Shown here in pieces: positions 17,154-28,200 of a stretch of 51,131 bases of DNA. How positions within the stretch are numbered: position 1 is the stretch's first letter; the number at the start of each line of letters is the position of its first letter. Origin of the DNA: Bacteroidota bacterium. GTDB lineage: Bacteria; Bacteroidota; Bacteroidia; JACCXN01. Location of the stretch: contig JACCXN010000025.1 in assembly GCA_013696965.1 (NCBI GenBank), positions 1 through 51,131 on the forward strand, written 5' to 3'. Both the position numbers and the translations under genes were made by a program. The notes beneath the pieces were generated by a model. It had not been told where the DNA came from. It saw nothing but the letters and a program-made list of their open reading frames with translations, and searched no databases.

Positions 17154-17714
17154 TTGAATAGAATTAAATCAAGGTTTTCCCATGAAGTAATTCCCCAGTA
17201 AAAGAATAAACAAAAAACAGTTGTGCATCCTTCAAAGCCGTAAGAGTTATAAAATTGGGTTAAATCTTAATTAATATAGCGGCTAATTTAGATTAATTCT
17301 ACAAAAAATCATGAACCCAAATTTATTAAAAAGGGGACATGGAAGTCGGCAAAGTGTTGATATAAGTGGAAAATGGAATAGAAAGAGGATAATATATTTT
17401 ATTCTAATGTTTTAGTAGCTTATTACTATAATGCACAGTAATTACTGATGGTATAGGAGTTTTTGACTTTTTATTTTTATAAATAGATAATTCAAGATTA
17501 GCAATTTTTATTTCTGTTTAATTCGAAAAGTATCCAAAACGGTTTAAAAATCATTTTTTTAAATCTCTGGAATGCACTATTGTAAATGGTTTCAGAGAAT
17601 CTGTGTCCCTGACTGAATAATTTTGGGTCTTTTTTTTCATGTTGACTTAGCCTAGTTTTGACCTCTTGAAAAAATTTCTGAAAGGACATTCAATAATAAA
17701 TCAATAGCGAAAAT
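17154..17714. other. Divergent promoter region between secretion and surface-protein operons
   Basis: This 561-bp stretch separates the two divergent operons and must hold both promoters. For the plus strand a TAnnTTTG -7 match (TAGTTTTG) lies at 17653-17660, about 55 bp before the start at 17715, but no TTG sits 20 bp upstream. For the minus strand TAAATTTG lies at 17318-17325 with a CTTTG 24 bp further, longer than normal. Both are weak. A 63-codon minus frame (17498-17689) is rich in Phe/Lys but shows no homology that I recognise. Confidence 0.4.
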
Positions 17715-18131
17715 ATGAAAATTAAAATTCTTGCATTTGTTATCGCACATTTTTTAGCATCTGCTGTGCAAGCTCAAGGTATTCCTGATTTTTCTTTTGA
17801 AATTCAAATGACACCGAATGATATAGAAGTAAATAATTTTGATACTATCTATAATATGGAATGTATACTTATCTTACAGGATACTATTAATGTTTCTAGA
17901 ATACATGTGAAAGTTGGAACTTATAATGGAGCATCAAATATGTTTAATTATGCTTTTCTATTTGATATTAATGCTGGTTTTCCTGGAAGCCAGAGTTATT
18001 ATAGAAATGCAAATACTGTTAAACTTAATTTAGGCCAATTTAGTGCTGGTAATTATTATTATGAAACAAAACTTGAATATATTTCTGGTGCAATGTCTCA
18101 ACCCCTTATGTGGAATTCCTGGACGCAATAA
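17715..18131 (+). CDS. Small secreted protein of unknown function
   Basis: The 138-aa protein has a signal peptide (MKIKILAFVIAHFLASAVQAQG) and a mature part of about 117 residues. The mature part is beta-rich (ECILILQDTINVSRIHVKVGTYNG, TVKLNLGQFSAGNYYYETKLEY). This suggests a single Ig- or jelly-roll-like domain. I do not recognise the family. It ends 8 bp before the start of the giant DNRLRE protein and is probably the first gene of that operon, so it may be a partner or periplasmic helper of it. Confidence 0.7.
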   Translation: MKIKILAFVIAHFLASAVQAQGIPDFSFEIQMTPNDIEVNNFDTIYNMECILILQDTINVSRIHVKVGTYNGASNMFNYAFLFDINAGFPGSQSYYRNANTVKLNLGQFSAGNYYYETKLEYISGAMSQPLMWNSWTQ

Positions 18132-18139
18132 ACACAGTA

Positions 18140-21100
18140 ATGAAAAACAAATTCTTTATTTTTAATATAGTTAATTTCTTAACTATTGCTTTGTTTGGAA
18201 CTCTTTCCGCTCAAACAACAGTCACCCTTTATCCTGATTTAGATGCTACGATTCTTTCTTCTTCTCCCAATAACAATTATAGCGACAATACGCATAGTAA
18301 CGGAAAATCAATTAGAGCAAATGCTTCAACCGGAAGAGGAGGAACAGCGGTGTATTACAGAAGTTTAATTAGTTTTGATGTTTCTTCCGTCCCTTGTAAT
18401 GCTACAATCACCGATGCAAAACTAATTCTTTATGGAATTGGGCATGATCCATTAAGTGGTAATAATTCAGTTTATTTTCAAAGGGCATATAATTTTACTG
18501 AAAGTACGGTTACCTGGAATAGTCAGCCAAGTGTTACTACAACAGGTCAAATCAGTCTTTCTTCAACTACATCATCTACCCAAATTGATACACTTAATTT
18601 GACATCCTATTTGGGAGAAATTCACTCTGGTTTGTCTCCTCGCAATAGTTTATTAATGAGACTTCAAAATGAACAATATTATAATGATAGGTATTATGCT
18701 TCAAGCGATCATGATTCTGTAAACTTACGTCCAAAACTTATTATTATCTATACTTTAGGCGGAGTAAATGGAGGAGTGGATAAATTTGTATGTGTTGGAG
18801 ACAGCACTCAATTAATCGCAAGTGGAGCGGAAACATATTCGTGGAGTCCCACTGCAGGTTTAAGTAATCCCAATATATCCAATCCAAAAGCTAGTCCTAG
18901 TTCTACTACCAGTTACTTAGTAACAGCATCAGATTTAAATTTTTGCCAAACTGTTGATACAGTTTTAGTTACTGTTTTTCCTTTTCCTGTTGTAAATGCT
19001 GGTTCCGATCAAAGCATGTGTGCCGGTAGTAATGTTCAATTAGCAGCTACTGGGGCAACCACCTACTCCTGGACCCCAACTACAGGTTTAAGTAATCCTA
19101 ATATTTCTAACCCAGTGGCCAGTCCGACTTCAACCACTAATTATATTGTAACAGGTATTACCAATGGATGTCAAAAAATCGATACAGTAGTTGTCATAGT
19201 ATTATCCCTTCCAAATGTTGATGGGGGGCGAGATCGAGCAATATGTGAAGGTGACAGTGTGCTATTAGAAGCTTCTGGTGCGACAACCTACTTATGGAGT
19301 CCCACAACGGGTTTAAGTAATCCTAATATTTCCAACCCAATTGCCAGTCCGACTTCAACCACCACTTATATTGTTACAGGTATTACCAATGGATGTCAAA
19401 GGAATGATACAGTGCACGTCACTGTCATTCCTCTTCCTACAACAAATGCAGGTTCCGACCAAAGTATGTGCGCCGGTAGTAATGTCCAATTAGCAGCTAC
19501 AGGGGCAACCACATACTCCTGGGCCCCGACTACAGGTTTAAGTAATCCTAACATTTCAAACCCAGTTGCCAGCCCGACTTCTACCACCAATTATATTGTA
19601 ACAGGTATTACCAATGGATGTCAAAAAATTGATACAGTAGTTGTCACAGTATTACCCTCTCCAAATTTAAATGCTGGTTCCGATCAAAGTATATGTCTTG
19701 GAGACAGTGTTCAATTAAATGCAACTGGTTCTAATACATACTCCTGGTCCCCGACTACAGGTTTAAGTAATTCTAATATTTCTAACCCGGTTGCCAGTCC
19801 GACTTCTACAACCAATTATATTGTAACAGGTACGACCAATGGATGTCAAAAAGTCGATACAGTAGTAGTCACAGTTCTATCCCTTCCAACTGTTTATGCC
19901 GGTCCAGATCAAAGCATTTGTCCCGGAGACAGTGTTCAATTGAATGCAACTGGTGCTACTACATACGACTGGAGTCCAAATGCAGGTTTAAGTAACCCCA
20001 AAATCTCTAATCCCATTGCAAATCCAAAATCTACAACCACTTATACTGTAATTGGTTTTGATGAAAATGGATGCCAGGGAATAGATTCCGTGGTAGTTAG
20101 TGTGATTAATATTTCTGTATTTAATGTTGAAGTTTCACCTGATGTTATTATTTGTCCAGGGGATACTACCCAACTATCTGTTGGATTGCTAAATGAGCAC
20201 CATGCGCTTAAATTTGATGGGAATGATGATTATATTCAAATACTTGACGGTTATACTCAAACCCTTAAAAATACGAATGAATATACTGTTTCTTTTTGGA
20301 TTGGTGTTGATGCTTTTGGATTATCACCGGCAGCTTTATTTGATGCTGATAGTACAACAATTAGCGGAGGGTTTTCATTTGGAATAAATTCATCCAGCGA
20401 ATTATATTGGAGTGTCGGGGGTTTAACAAGAACCTATTCTTTATCAGTGCCATTGCAAGACAGCGCATGGCACCTTATTTCCATTGTAAAAGAAGGAGTT
20501 GGTGATTTCGGAAAATTATATATAGACACTATAATTCAAACAAATTTTACTGGAGCTCTAGGAAATATGCCTAATGAAAATAGTGATATTTATTTTGCCA
20601 GAGACAGAAGTGGCAATTACTTTAAAGGATATCTAGATGACATAAGAATTTACAATTCAGTTTTAGATTCCAGTCAAATAAATAAAATTGCATTTTCTGA
20701 CACATTAAAAACAGCAGGATTAATTGCTTACTGGGATTTAAATGAAGGTTCAGATACTGTGATTTTTAACAAGGTTTCAGCTGTAAATGGAACATTAAAC
20801 AACGGAACATTTTGGGTAAGTAATGAAGATGTTGACCTGCCTGTTGAAGATATCTTTTATGATAATATAAATTTTTATTGGACACCTGCACTTGGTTTAA
20901 ATACAACAATTGGAAACATTGTACATGCATCTCCCTATCAAACAACTACTTATACAGTTACAGGAGTAATGGGCAATGGATGTGAATTAAATTCTGGTTT
21001 AGTCACCGTAACAGTGAATACAAATCCTTTAACTCCTGGTTCAATTGGTAATAATCAGACAATCTGTTATTTTTCGAAAGCGGATACTTTAATAAGTTTA

Positions 21101-24088
21101 ACATCACCCACAGAGGGAACGGGTGAATACTATTACCATTGGGAAAATTCCAGGGATAATCAAAATTGGTATCCAATAGCAGGAGCATTTTCATCCTCAT
21201 ATTTTCCAGGTATTTTAGATTCATCAAAATATTTTAGGAGAGTTGTGTATTCTCCTGGATGCGGATTTTTACCAACATCTCCGGTTTTAATAACTGTTTA
21301 TGATAAACTCGCACCTGGCACCATTGGATACAATCAAACTATTTGTTACAATTCCATTCCTGATTCAATTATCAGTTTGGTTTTGCCTTCAGGTGGATTT
21401 GGCCCTTATACTTATGAATGGCAATATTCAGATAGTGGAATTGTATGGACCGACATTCCTGGAACCAATTCCAGCTCATATTTACCATCGGCCATAACTG
21501 TTAAAACATATTATAGGAGGAAGGTTTTTAACAGTTGTGATACTGTATTTGGAGCTTATGTTATAATTAATACTGCTACTCAATTAACTTCAGGAACTAT
21601 AATTTCCGATGATTCGGAAGTTTGCTATAATTCAGCTGCAGGAGCTTTAATAAGTAATCCTGTAGCTAGCGGAGGTCCTAGTTTCTACACTTATCAATGG
21701 GAATCTTCCTTAGATAATATCAATTGGTCAATTATCTCAGGCGCTACCGCTGATATTTATTACCCAGGAAGCTTAACTATACCTACATATTTCAGAAGAC
21801 AGGTTGAATCAGGGAATTGTCCCATTGAAACAAGCAACCAAGTGTACATTATAATAACACATCCTGGAATTATAGGAAGTAATCAAATAATTTGCAATGA
21901 TTCAACTCCAAGTATACTAAGTGATATTTCCCCTGCTTCAGGTACTGGTCCTTTTAATTACCAGTGGCAATATTCAACAGATAGTTTAGTATGGACAGAT
22001 TTACAAGGAGCAAATTCTGTAAATTACACTCCTTCAAATTTAACTGAAACAACTAATTATCGAAGAAATGTTAGTTCTCCAGCCTGTAATAATGTAGCTG
22101 CTAATGTTATTCAAATCACTGTAGCACCAAAAGTGACACTTCTTCCATACAATAGTATAAATGTTACAGATTCTTCCTTTGAACTTTTTGGAGGTTATCC
22201 TATAGGTGGAACTTATTCAGGCACAAGTGTAATAAATAATATTTTTTACACTAATGAGGCTGGAACGGGAACTCACTCAGTTACTTATACAGTTGAAATG
22301 AATGGTTGTTCAGCATCGGTTATTCAAGATATTGTTGTTATTTCTCAACCTTTCTATGAATATACAGCAGAACCAACAACTGGAATATCATTTAATAACT
22401 ATGGTATTTATGTAAATATATTTTCCGATTCCAGTCTTGCTTCACCATTTGATACTACAACATTAAATATTGTTGGACATCTATTAAATGAAAGGGCCGC
22501 TGAAAATAGATCCTTTGATAATAATAAAAATGGAATATTTATGAATTTAGGTCTGATTAAACTAACCAAAGATTGGAGAAACAATGCGGGAGATTTATTT
22601 ATTCCGATTGTTGGTAAAACTGAATTATATGGAAATAATCAAAAAATTGGAGGTACATCAGTAACTCAGTTCAATAATCTTACTCTTAGTGGAACTGGTA
22701 TCAAATCTATGTATATTGATGTTGATGTTAATAAGGAATTAAATCTCCAGCATCTGGAAATGGCAACAAGATCATATACTTTATTTATTAAAAATAATTC
22801 AAATGGCTCAATCCTACGCACATCTGGTTTTGTAAGCAGTGATTTTTTTGAAGGGAAATTATCAAGGGCTATAAACAATACTCAGCCTTATCTATTTCCT
22901 GTCGGCTCAAGTTTGCAAAATGCAAGATATCGCCCGGTTGTTGTTGCACATTCTACGTCTAACCCATTAATTTTTAGTGTTAGAATGATCAATAATAGTC
23001 CTGATTTACCCTTAAATCCAGCCGATTCAAATTCCACTCACCCAATTTTAGTTAAGTACCAGGATGTTCATACCATAAATGATAAATTTTATTATTGGTT
23101 AAATAATACTATTCCATCGGAAACAAGTGACATTGGATTTTATTATTTTCAAAACAACGATGATCAGTTTCAAAGTATTGCTCATTGGAGTGAGACTCCT
23201 GTGCAATCTGTAATTTTTAATTCTCCTGTTGTACCTTATTGGAAAAGCACAAATGATTACCTTGGAAATCATGCATTTATTTTTCCCTTAGAACAAAATA
23301 GATATAATAGTTTAATTGCTGCAAATGCCTATCCAAACATGGATTTTGTAGCAATAAAGGCATGGAATGATTATGCTCATCCCATATTCACATTGAACAA
23401 AGCTGGCTTTGTAATAAATACAGGTGCTGGATATGGAAATCAGGATGGTACAAATAGTAATGTAACTGGCCCATGTCCTACATCGGCCCCTTGTAATGAT
23501 GAAACCCCTTTAAATACTAGTGGGAATGCTGATGGTTCTGGTGGAGGAGTAGTAACCGGCTTACCTTTGGCAGGTACTTATTGTCAAGTTTATTTGGATG
23601 ACATTGATAATACTCGAGTAAGAATATGCTGGGAAGTTAATAGTTATGGAGCAATTAGCAATGTTCATGTTGTTGATAGTGACTCCCTGTTAGATTTAAA
23701 TTATCCCCTTTCTCCTGAATTATTTTCCATTGTAAATGGAACCACTATATTATTTAACAACGCTCCCCAAAGCACAGAAATAAATTGCGATTCTCCTATT
23801 CTGATTAAATTTAATAATGGAGTTTCAGATCCTATATTACTAAATACTAGTATTGGGGATAAGGTAGTTGTTTCTGGAGTAGTGAATGATTTAAATCTTG
23901 AACTTGAAATTTTTAGTCAAGATAATACATCTATTGTCCATCTTTCAGGAAATGCGGTGTTAAACCCATTAGGTGTTTGGGATGGAAAAATATCAGAGGT
24001 TCCTTCTCCAGGAGTTTATAAAATTCAGCTTACTCATGGCGTAGTGGGCGGTGCTAAAATTTTTAAAGGTCAATTTATTGTACAATGA
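18140..24088 (+). CDS. Giant surface protein: DNRLRE, Ig-like repeats, LamG, type-B-like C-terminus
   Basis: I start it at the ATG at 18140 (1982 aa), because MKNKFFIFNIVNFLTIALFGTLSAQ is then a proper signal peptide; the frame is open from 18110. Residues 27-200 are a DNRLRE-type module (YPDLDATIL...LISFDVSSVP...AKLILYG). About 215-657 hold six 75-aa Ig/PKD-like repeats (GLSNPNISNPxASPTSTTxY). About 687-905 form a LamG/concanavalin-like domain (LKFDGNDDYIQ...AYWDLNEG). Four longer Ig-like repeats of about 91 aa follow (NQTICYxS...YxYxWxxS). The end (VWDGKISEVPSPGVYKIQL...IFKGQFIVQ) recalls the CHU_C/gliding type-B sorting domain, so export by type IX secretion is possible. DNRLRE and LamG domains suggest glycan or matrix binding; the repeats are a stalk. 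Confidence 0.85.
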   Translation: MKNKFFIFNIVNFLTIALFGTLSAQTTVTLYPDLDATILSSSPNNNYSDNTHSNGKSIRANASTGRGGTAVYYRSLISFDVSSVPCNATITDAKLILYGIGHDPLSGNNSVYFQRAYNFTESTVTWNSQPSVTTTGQISLSSTTSSTQIDTLNLTSYLGEIHSGLSPRNSLLMRLQNEQYYNDRYYASSDHDSVNLRPKLIIIYTLGGVNGGVDKFVCVGDSTQLIASGAETYSWSPTAGLSNPNISNPKASPSSTTSYLVTASDLNFCQTVDTVLVTVFPFPVVNAGSDQSMCAGSNVQLAATGATTYSWTPTTGLSNPNISNPVASPTSTTNYIVTGITNGCQKIDTVVVIVLSLPNVDGGRDRAICEGDSVLLEASGATTYLWSPTTGLSNPNISNPIASPTSTTTYIVTGITNGCQRNDTVHVTVIPLPTTNAGSDQSMCAGSNVQLAATGATTYSWAPTTGLSNPNISNPVASPTSTTNYIVTGITNGCQKIDTVVVTVLPSPNLNAGSDQSICLGDSVQLNATGSNTYSWSPTTGLSNSNISNPVASPTSTTNYIVTGTTNGCQKVDTVVVTVLSLPTVYAGPDQSICPGDSVQLNATGATTYDWSPNAGLSNPKISNPIANPKSTTTYTVIGFDENGCQGIDSVVVSVINISVFNVEVSPDVIICPGDTTQLSVGLLNEHHALKFDGNDDYIQILDGYTQTLKNTNEYTVSFWIGVDAFGLSPAALFDADSTTISGGFSFGINSSSELYWSVGGLTRTYSLSVPLQDSAWHLISIVKEGVGDFGKLYIDTIIQTNFTGALGNMPNENSDIYFARDRSGNYFKGYLDDIRIYNSVLDSSQINKIAFSDTLKTAGLIAYWDLNEGSDTVIFNKVSAVNGTLNNGTFWVSNEDVDLPVEDIFYDNINFYWTPALGLNTTIGNIVHASPYQTTTYTVTGVMGNGCELNSGLVTVTVNTNPLTPGSIGNNQTICYFSKADTLISLTSPTEGTGEYYYHWENSRDNQNWYPIAGAFSSSYFPGILDSSKYFRRVVYSPGCGFLPTSPVLITVYDKLAPGTIGYNQTICYNSIPDSIISLVLPSGGFGPYTYEWQYSDSGIVWTDIPGTNSSSYLPSAITVKTYYRRKVFNSCDTVFGAYVIINTATQLTSGTIISDDSEVCYNSAAGALISNPVASGGPSFYTYQWESSLDNINWSIISGATADIYYPGSLTIPTYFRRQVESGNCPIETSNQVYIIITHPGIIGSNQIICNDSTPSILSDISPASGTGPFNYQWQYSTDSLVWTDLQGANSVNYTPSNLTETTNYRRNVSSPACNNVAANVIQITVAPKVTLLPYNSINVTDSSFELFGGYPIGGTYSGTSVINNIFYTNEAGTGTHSVTYTVEMNGCSASVIQDIVVISQPFYEYTAEPTTGISFNNYGIYVNIFSDSSLASPFDTTTLNIVGHLLNERAAENRSFDNNKNGIFMNLGLIKLTKDWRNNAGDLFIPIVGKTELYGNNQKIGGTSVTQFNNLTLSGTGIKSMYIDVDVNKELNLQHLEMATRSYTLFIKNNSNGSILRTSGFVSSDFFEGKLSRAINNTQPYLFPVGSSLQNARYRPVVVAHSTSNPLIFSVRMINNSPDLPLNPADSNSTHPILVKYQDVHTINDKFYYWLNNTIPSETSDIGFYYFQNNDDQFQSIAHWSETPVQSVIFNSPVVPYWKSTNDYLGNHAFIFPLEQNRYNSLIAANAYPNMDFVAIKAWNDYAHPIFTLNKAGFVINTGAGYGNQDGTNSNVTGPCPTSAPCNDETPLNTSGNADGSGGGVVTGLPLAGTYCQVYLDDIDNTRVRICWEVNSYGAISNVHVVDSDSLLDLNYPLSPELFSIVNGTTILFNNAPQSTEINCDSPILIKFNNGVSDPILLNTSIGDKVVVSGVVNDLNLELEIFSQDNTSIVHLSGNAVLNPLGVWDGKISEVPSPGVYKIQLTHGVVGGAKIFKGQFIVQ
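18786..20110 (+). repeat. Six tandem 225-bp coding repeats
   Basis: The phrase GGTTTAAGTAA recurs at 18857, 19085, 19310, 19535, 19760 and 19985, giving one interval of 228 and four of 225 bp. Copies two to five are nearly identical over long stretches, including the codons for SPTSTTNYIVTG, which suggests recent duplication or gene conversion. The first and last are more diverged. Each unit codes for one 75-aa Ig-like module of the giant surface protein. Outer limits are approximate. Confidence 0.9.
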
Positions 24089-24618
24089 TGAAAATTAAAG
24101 ATTATATAATTCTTGCAATTGCATTATGCAGTATTTCTTTAGGTATATGGGTGAAATTAACTGCACCCAAAGTTGCATATGTTCGGACTGCAGAATTAGT
24201 AAATGGTTTTGATGGAATGAAAGAGGCAAGTGAGGAATATCAAAAAAAAGCTGCTGAATGGCAAAATAACATTGATTCTTTAAAAAGAATTTTGCAAAGA
24301 GAAATTGTTATTTATTCAAAAGATTCATTGACATACTCAAAGAATGAAAGGATAGAGAAATTAAAAGGACTAAATTATTTACAACAAGCATATTTGGAAT
24401 ATTCAAAAATAGTTGCAGAAAAAGCGGAGGAGGAAGATCAAATAATGACCCAACGAGTATTGAATAAAGTGAACAGTTACATTGAACAATACGGGAAAGA
24501 AAATGATTACCTAATTATTTTAGGAACAAATTCCTCAGGAAATATAATGTATGGTGAAAAAGCCGCAGATATTACTCCCATAGTTTTAGAGAATTTAAAT
24601 AAAAATTACAGAAATTGA
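24085..24618 (+). CDS. OmpH/Skp-family periplasmic chaperone-like protein
   Basis: The 177-aa protein has an N-terminal hydrophobic helix (about 6-26) followed by KVAYVRTAELVNGFDGMKEASEEYQKKAAEW, the classic start of OmpH/Skp. A long coiled coil follows (about 45-125), then a short C-terminal part (DYLIILGTNSSGNIMYGEKAADIT) that closes the trimer body. Skp proteins hold unfolded outer-membrane or secreted proteins in the periplasm. The hydrophobic helix lacks an obvious cleavage site, so it may be a membrane-anchored form. The start overlaps the stop of the giant protein as ATGA, so it is translationally coupled to a very large exported client. Confidence 0.85.
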   Translation: MMKIKDYIILAIALCSISLGIWVKLTAPKVAYVRTAELVNGFDGMKEASEEYQKKAAEWQNNIDSLKRILQREIVIYSKDSLTYSKNERIEKLKGLNYLQQAYLEYSKIVAEKAEEEDQIMTQRVLNKVNSYIEQYGKENDYLIILGTNSSGNIMYGEKAADITPIVLENLNKNYRN

Positions 24619-25265
24619 AAAAGGCATCTTTTATTGTTGTATTTATTTTAATGCTTTTTTGCATCATTTTTTTGAATTCATGTAAAAAAGGTTTTTCTAA
24701 TGAAAAAGAATTATTCAAGTGGATGAACAATTTAGAAAATGGTTTAATAAAATCTAAAAGCATTAATGGAATTAAGGTAACAGCTAAGTATTTACCTCCT
24801 GAATTTTTAGTGTATAAAGATTTGAAAACGCATGATGAGTTCAATACTTTTTTAAAAGATAGTTTAATGGAGTGGTACAAATTCAACCATACTTTTTTAT
24901 TGAACATTGCATTGGATGAAGAGAATAAAAATGACATGGATGTAATGAGATACGGGGTGAAAAATTATGAAGAATATAAAGAAAAATTTATTTCAATGAA
25001 TTTTGATCTAACCGATTTCATCAGTTTAAAAATTAAGGATAAAAAGTTGTCACCTGTATTAATTAATCTTGAAAATGTATATGGATTATCAAAAGACAGG
25101 AATGTTCATTTAGTATTTACAACAGATGAAAAAACAAATTACACTGATTTTGAAGAATTGGACTTGGTATATAATGATGAGATTTTTGAAACAGGAATAA
25201 ATCATTTTGTATTTCAAAAAAAAGATATAGAATCTATTCCTTTAATAAAATTTTGGAAAAAATAA
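24615..25265 (+). CDS. Lipoprotein of unknown function, TTG start
   Basis: The 216-aa protein must start at the TTG at 24615, because only then does it have a full lipoprotein signal (MKKASFIVVFILMLFCIIFLNSC, with the TTG read as Met) with a LNSC lipobox. The next ATG lies inside the hydrophobic core. The stop of the OmpH-like gene overlaps this start as TTGA. The mature part is helical and charged (about 195 aa) with no motif that I recognise (e.g. ELFKWMNNLENGLIKSKSINGIKV). It sits in the operon between the chaperone-like gene and the 2036-aa protein and may be an outer-membrane partner. Confidence 0.75.
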   Translation: MKKASFIVVFILMLFCIIFLNSCKKGFSNEKELFKWMNNLENGLIKSKSINGIKVTAKYLPPEFLVYKDLKTHDEFNTFLKDSLMEWYKFNHTFLLNIALDEENKNDMDVMRYGVKNYEEYKEKFISMNFDLTDFISLKIKDKKLSPVLINLENVYGLSKDRNVHLVFTTDEKTNYTDFEELDLVYNDEIFETGINHFVFQKKDIESIPLIKFWKK

Positions 25266-25272
25266 TAGTATT

Positions 25273-28200
25273 ATGATCAAGAATAAAACACTCAGAAAAT
25301 CAATAGCACTTTTTATGTTGATTAATTTTATTAATCAACTATTTTGTCCAACATTATCATTTGCACTTAATGGTGGCCCGAACGCTCCGGAATTTTCCAG
25401 TTTTGAGCCCGTTGCCACAACTGATATGGTTAATCCTTTTTCAGGAGATTTCACTTACAATTTACCTGTAATTAAAATTCCAGGACCAGATGGAGGAGGA
25501 TATCCATTGTCATTGTCTTATCATAGCGGAGCATCATCTGAAGAGGAAGCCTCATGGGTAGGTTTTGGTTGGACCCTCAATGCAGGATCAGTTAATCGTT
25601 CCTTAAGAGGTTTTCCAGATGATTATAAAAATGATACAGTTACACAATATAATAAGGTTAGACCTAATTGGTCATCTGCAATTACTGTAGATGGGGAAAT
25701 TGAAAAAAAATCAAAAGATAAGCAAAAGAAGGACTCGCCTAAAGATTCTGTTTCCACTGTCGGTTTATCCTTAGGATTAGACCACTCATTAAGGTATAAT
25801 AATTACCAGGGATTTTCCCCTAGCACAGGATTTGATGTTAATATAGCTGGATATGGCTCAGTTGGAGCAAATGTTAGTGGCGGAGGAATAACCTTTAGTG
25901 CAAATGTGGATGTTTTAAATATATTGAATAGTTCTAAGAAAAAAAACAATTCAAATAATACATCACAAGAAACTGTAGATAGTGAAACCAAAAAAGAATC
26001 TTTCGTAAATAGGTCATATAAATCCAGTAAAGCTAAAACTGTTGGCGACTTTAAAAATGTTGGAAAGGCAGCTAGGGATTTAGCCATAAATAAAGTTAGT
26101 GTATATGGAACACATTCAATTTCAAATTTCTCCAGTAATGTAAGTGTAGCAAGATATAAAGGAGTTTCTTATGATTGGGCTTTAAATTCTAAAGTAGATA
26201 TTGGCCGTTCAAATTATGGAATTGAGTTTGGGCATTCTGGAAATTATAATATTCAGGCAAATGATCCTGAATTTATAGGACTTGCTTGTGGTTTTATGTA
26301 TAACCCTAATATTGATAATTTATTGGTTTCAGGGGGAGATAAAATTCTTTCTGATCATTTTGTTGAAAAAGGAAATCCTTATAATAAAAGGGACCATTTT
26401 CTTGGAATGCCTTTTAGTAATTCAGATTCTTATTTTATTTCAGGGGAGGGCTTAGGAGGAGGTTTTCAATTGTTTCATAAAAAATTGGGCCATTATTATC
26501 CAAATTTTTTAACCAGTGAACAAAAATTGAAAAAATTAGCACTAGAATTTACTGTTGGTTTTTCTGTTGGAAAAATTGTTGATCTTGGAATAGGCTTTAA
26601 TTTTAATGTTCCTGGAACAGGAAAACATAAAGTTGAAATAAGTGATTGGAGAGCCGCTGGGAATCCTGTATGCAAAAAAACACCTGCCGATTTCCAATTT
26701 GATCCAAGTGATAAAGGTTTTTTTAGATTTAATAATGATTTAGGAGGAAGTGTAGAATATTCTATAAATGGCAATTCAGATGCTGTAACTGCTGAAGTTT
26801 CTGAGCCAGGAATTTCTTCTTTGGTTTTGCCTTCATCGCCCAGTCCCCAGGACTTCATTACTGCGGCCTTTACCTTATTAGGGATTACTGAAATTCCAAC
26901 TATTGATTTTTATGGGTTTGGACCAGGCGATACTTTGAATTTTCCATGTGTTAATATTCCTCAAATAATTCCAGCAACCAAACATTTTTATGCAGAATTA
27001 GGAAACATGGGCCTTAGGAATATTGATTCAGAAGATTATTCTGTTGGTGGTTCTTCATTTATTGATTATAATATTTTTCCTATAACTGATGAAAACAAAC
27101 GATTTGAAAAAGACCCTGGATTAAAAATCATCAGTAAAAATTATGACCAAGCCATGAAAGATGGTATTGCCGAATTAAGCATTCATAATGAAAGCGGTTT
27201 ACGTTATGTTTATGGCTTACCTGTTTATGCAAGGAACGAAAGAAATTTTCAAATTGGTACTGAGAAAGAAGGAACTGTTGAAAACAACTACTTATATTAT
27301 TCACCAGCTGCCAATCCTGTTAACCTTAAGTTTCCATTAAAGAATAAAACCATAACTGGAGAAGCAAAAAATAAGCCCTATGCTACTGCCTATCTGCTTA
27401 CCCAAATCACAACTCCAGATTATGTAAATGTGGTTAATCCAAATGATGCTACAACAAATGGTTTAGGTCCAGAAGATTTTGGAGGCTGGACAAAATTTGG
27501 ATATAGAAATGCAGCGTTTACCAACAATCTTTTAGCTTCAGAATGGTACCAATATCGAACTCCTTATTCAGGCTTGCTTTATCAGAAAAATTCCTTATCA
27601 GATTCTCATGACGACATTGCCACCGTTTCTACGGGTGAAAAACAAGTTTATTATATGAAAGCAATTGAAACAAAAACGCATGTAGCATTCTTCATTACTA
27701 ATCAAACACTTGGTACAGAATTTAACAATTATTTACCCCTGAATATGGATCCGGCCTTAAAGGCAACTATTATTAATAGTTTGAATGGAAGTTTGGATGA
27801 TAGACTTGATGGATTAGGTGCCTTGAGATTTGATTCACAGGGTATGGATCCTGCTTCCATTAAAGGAAACAGCGCAAACATGAATAATGATCAAAAGGTA
27901 GAAAAATTAGAACGTATAGTTCTTTATGCAAAGTCGAGATTTGAAAAACCAATTCAAACCACTCATTTTGAGTACAACAATAGCTTGGTTCGAAACTTAC
28001 CAAATTCTCAAGAGGGAAATTACCCAATTAATCCTAACTCTACCAAGGACTATAATAAAAGTGGAAAATTAACTTTAAAAAAAATCTGGTTTGAATATGA
28101 AGGTGTGGTGCAAGCAAAGATTTCGCCTTATGTTTTTAAATATATCTACAGGACTGATTATACATCAGGTGCCGCAAGTGGAAATAAGTACCAACATTTG

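Noticed and set aside
17498-17689. 63-codon minus-strand frame between the two divergent operons
   Set aside because: It begins plausibly and is Lys/Phe-rich, but I see no family, no promoter and no partner, so I left it out as a gene.
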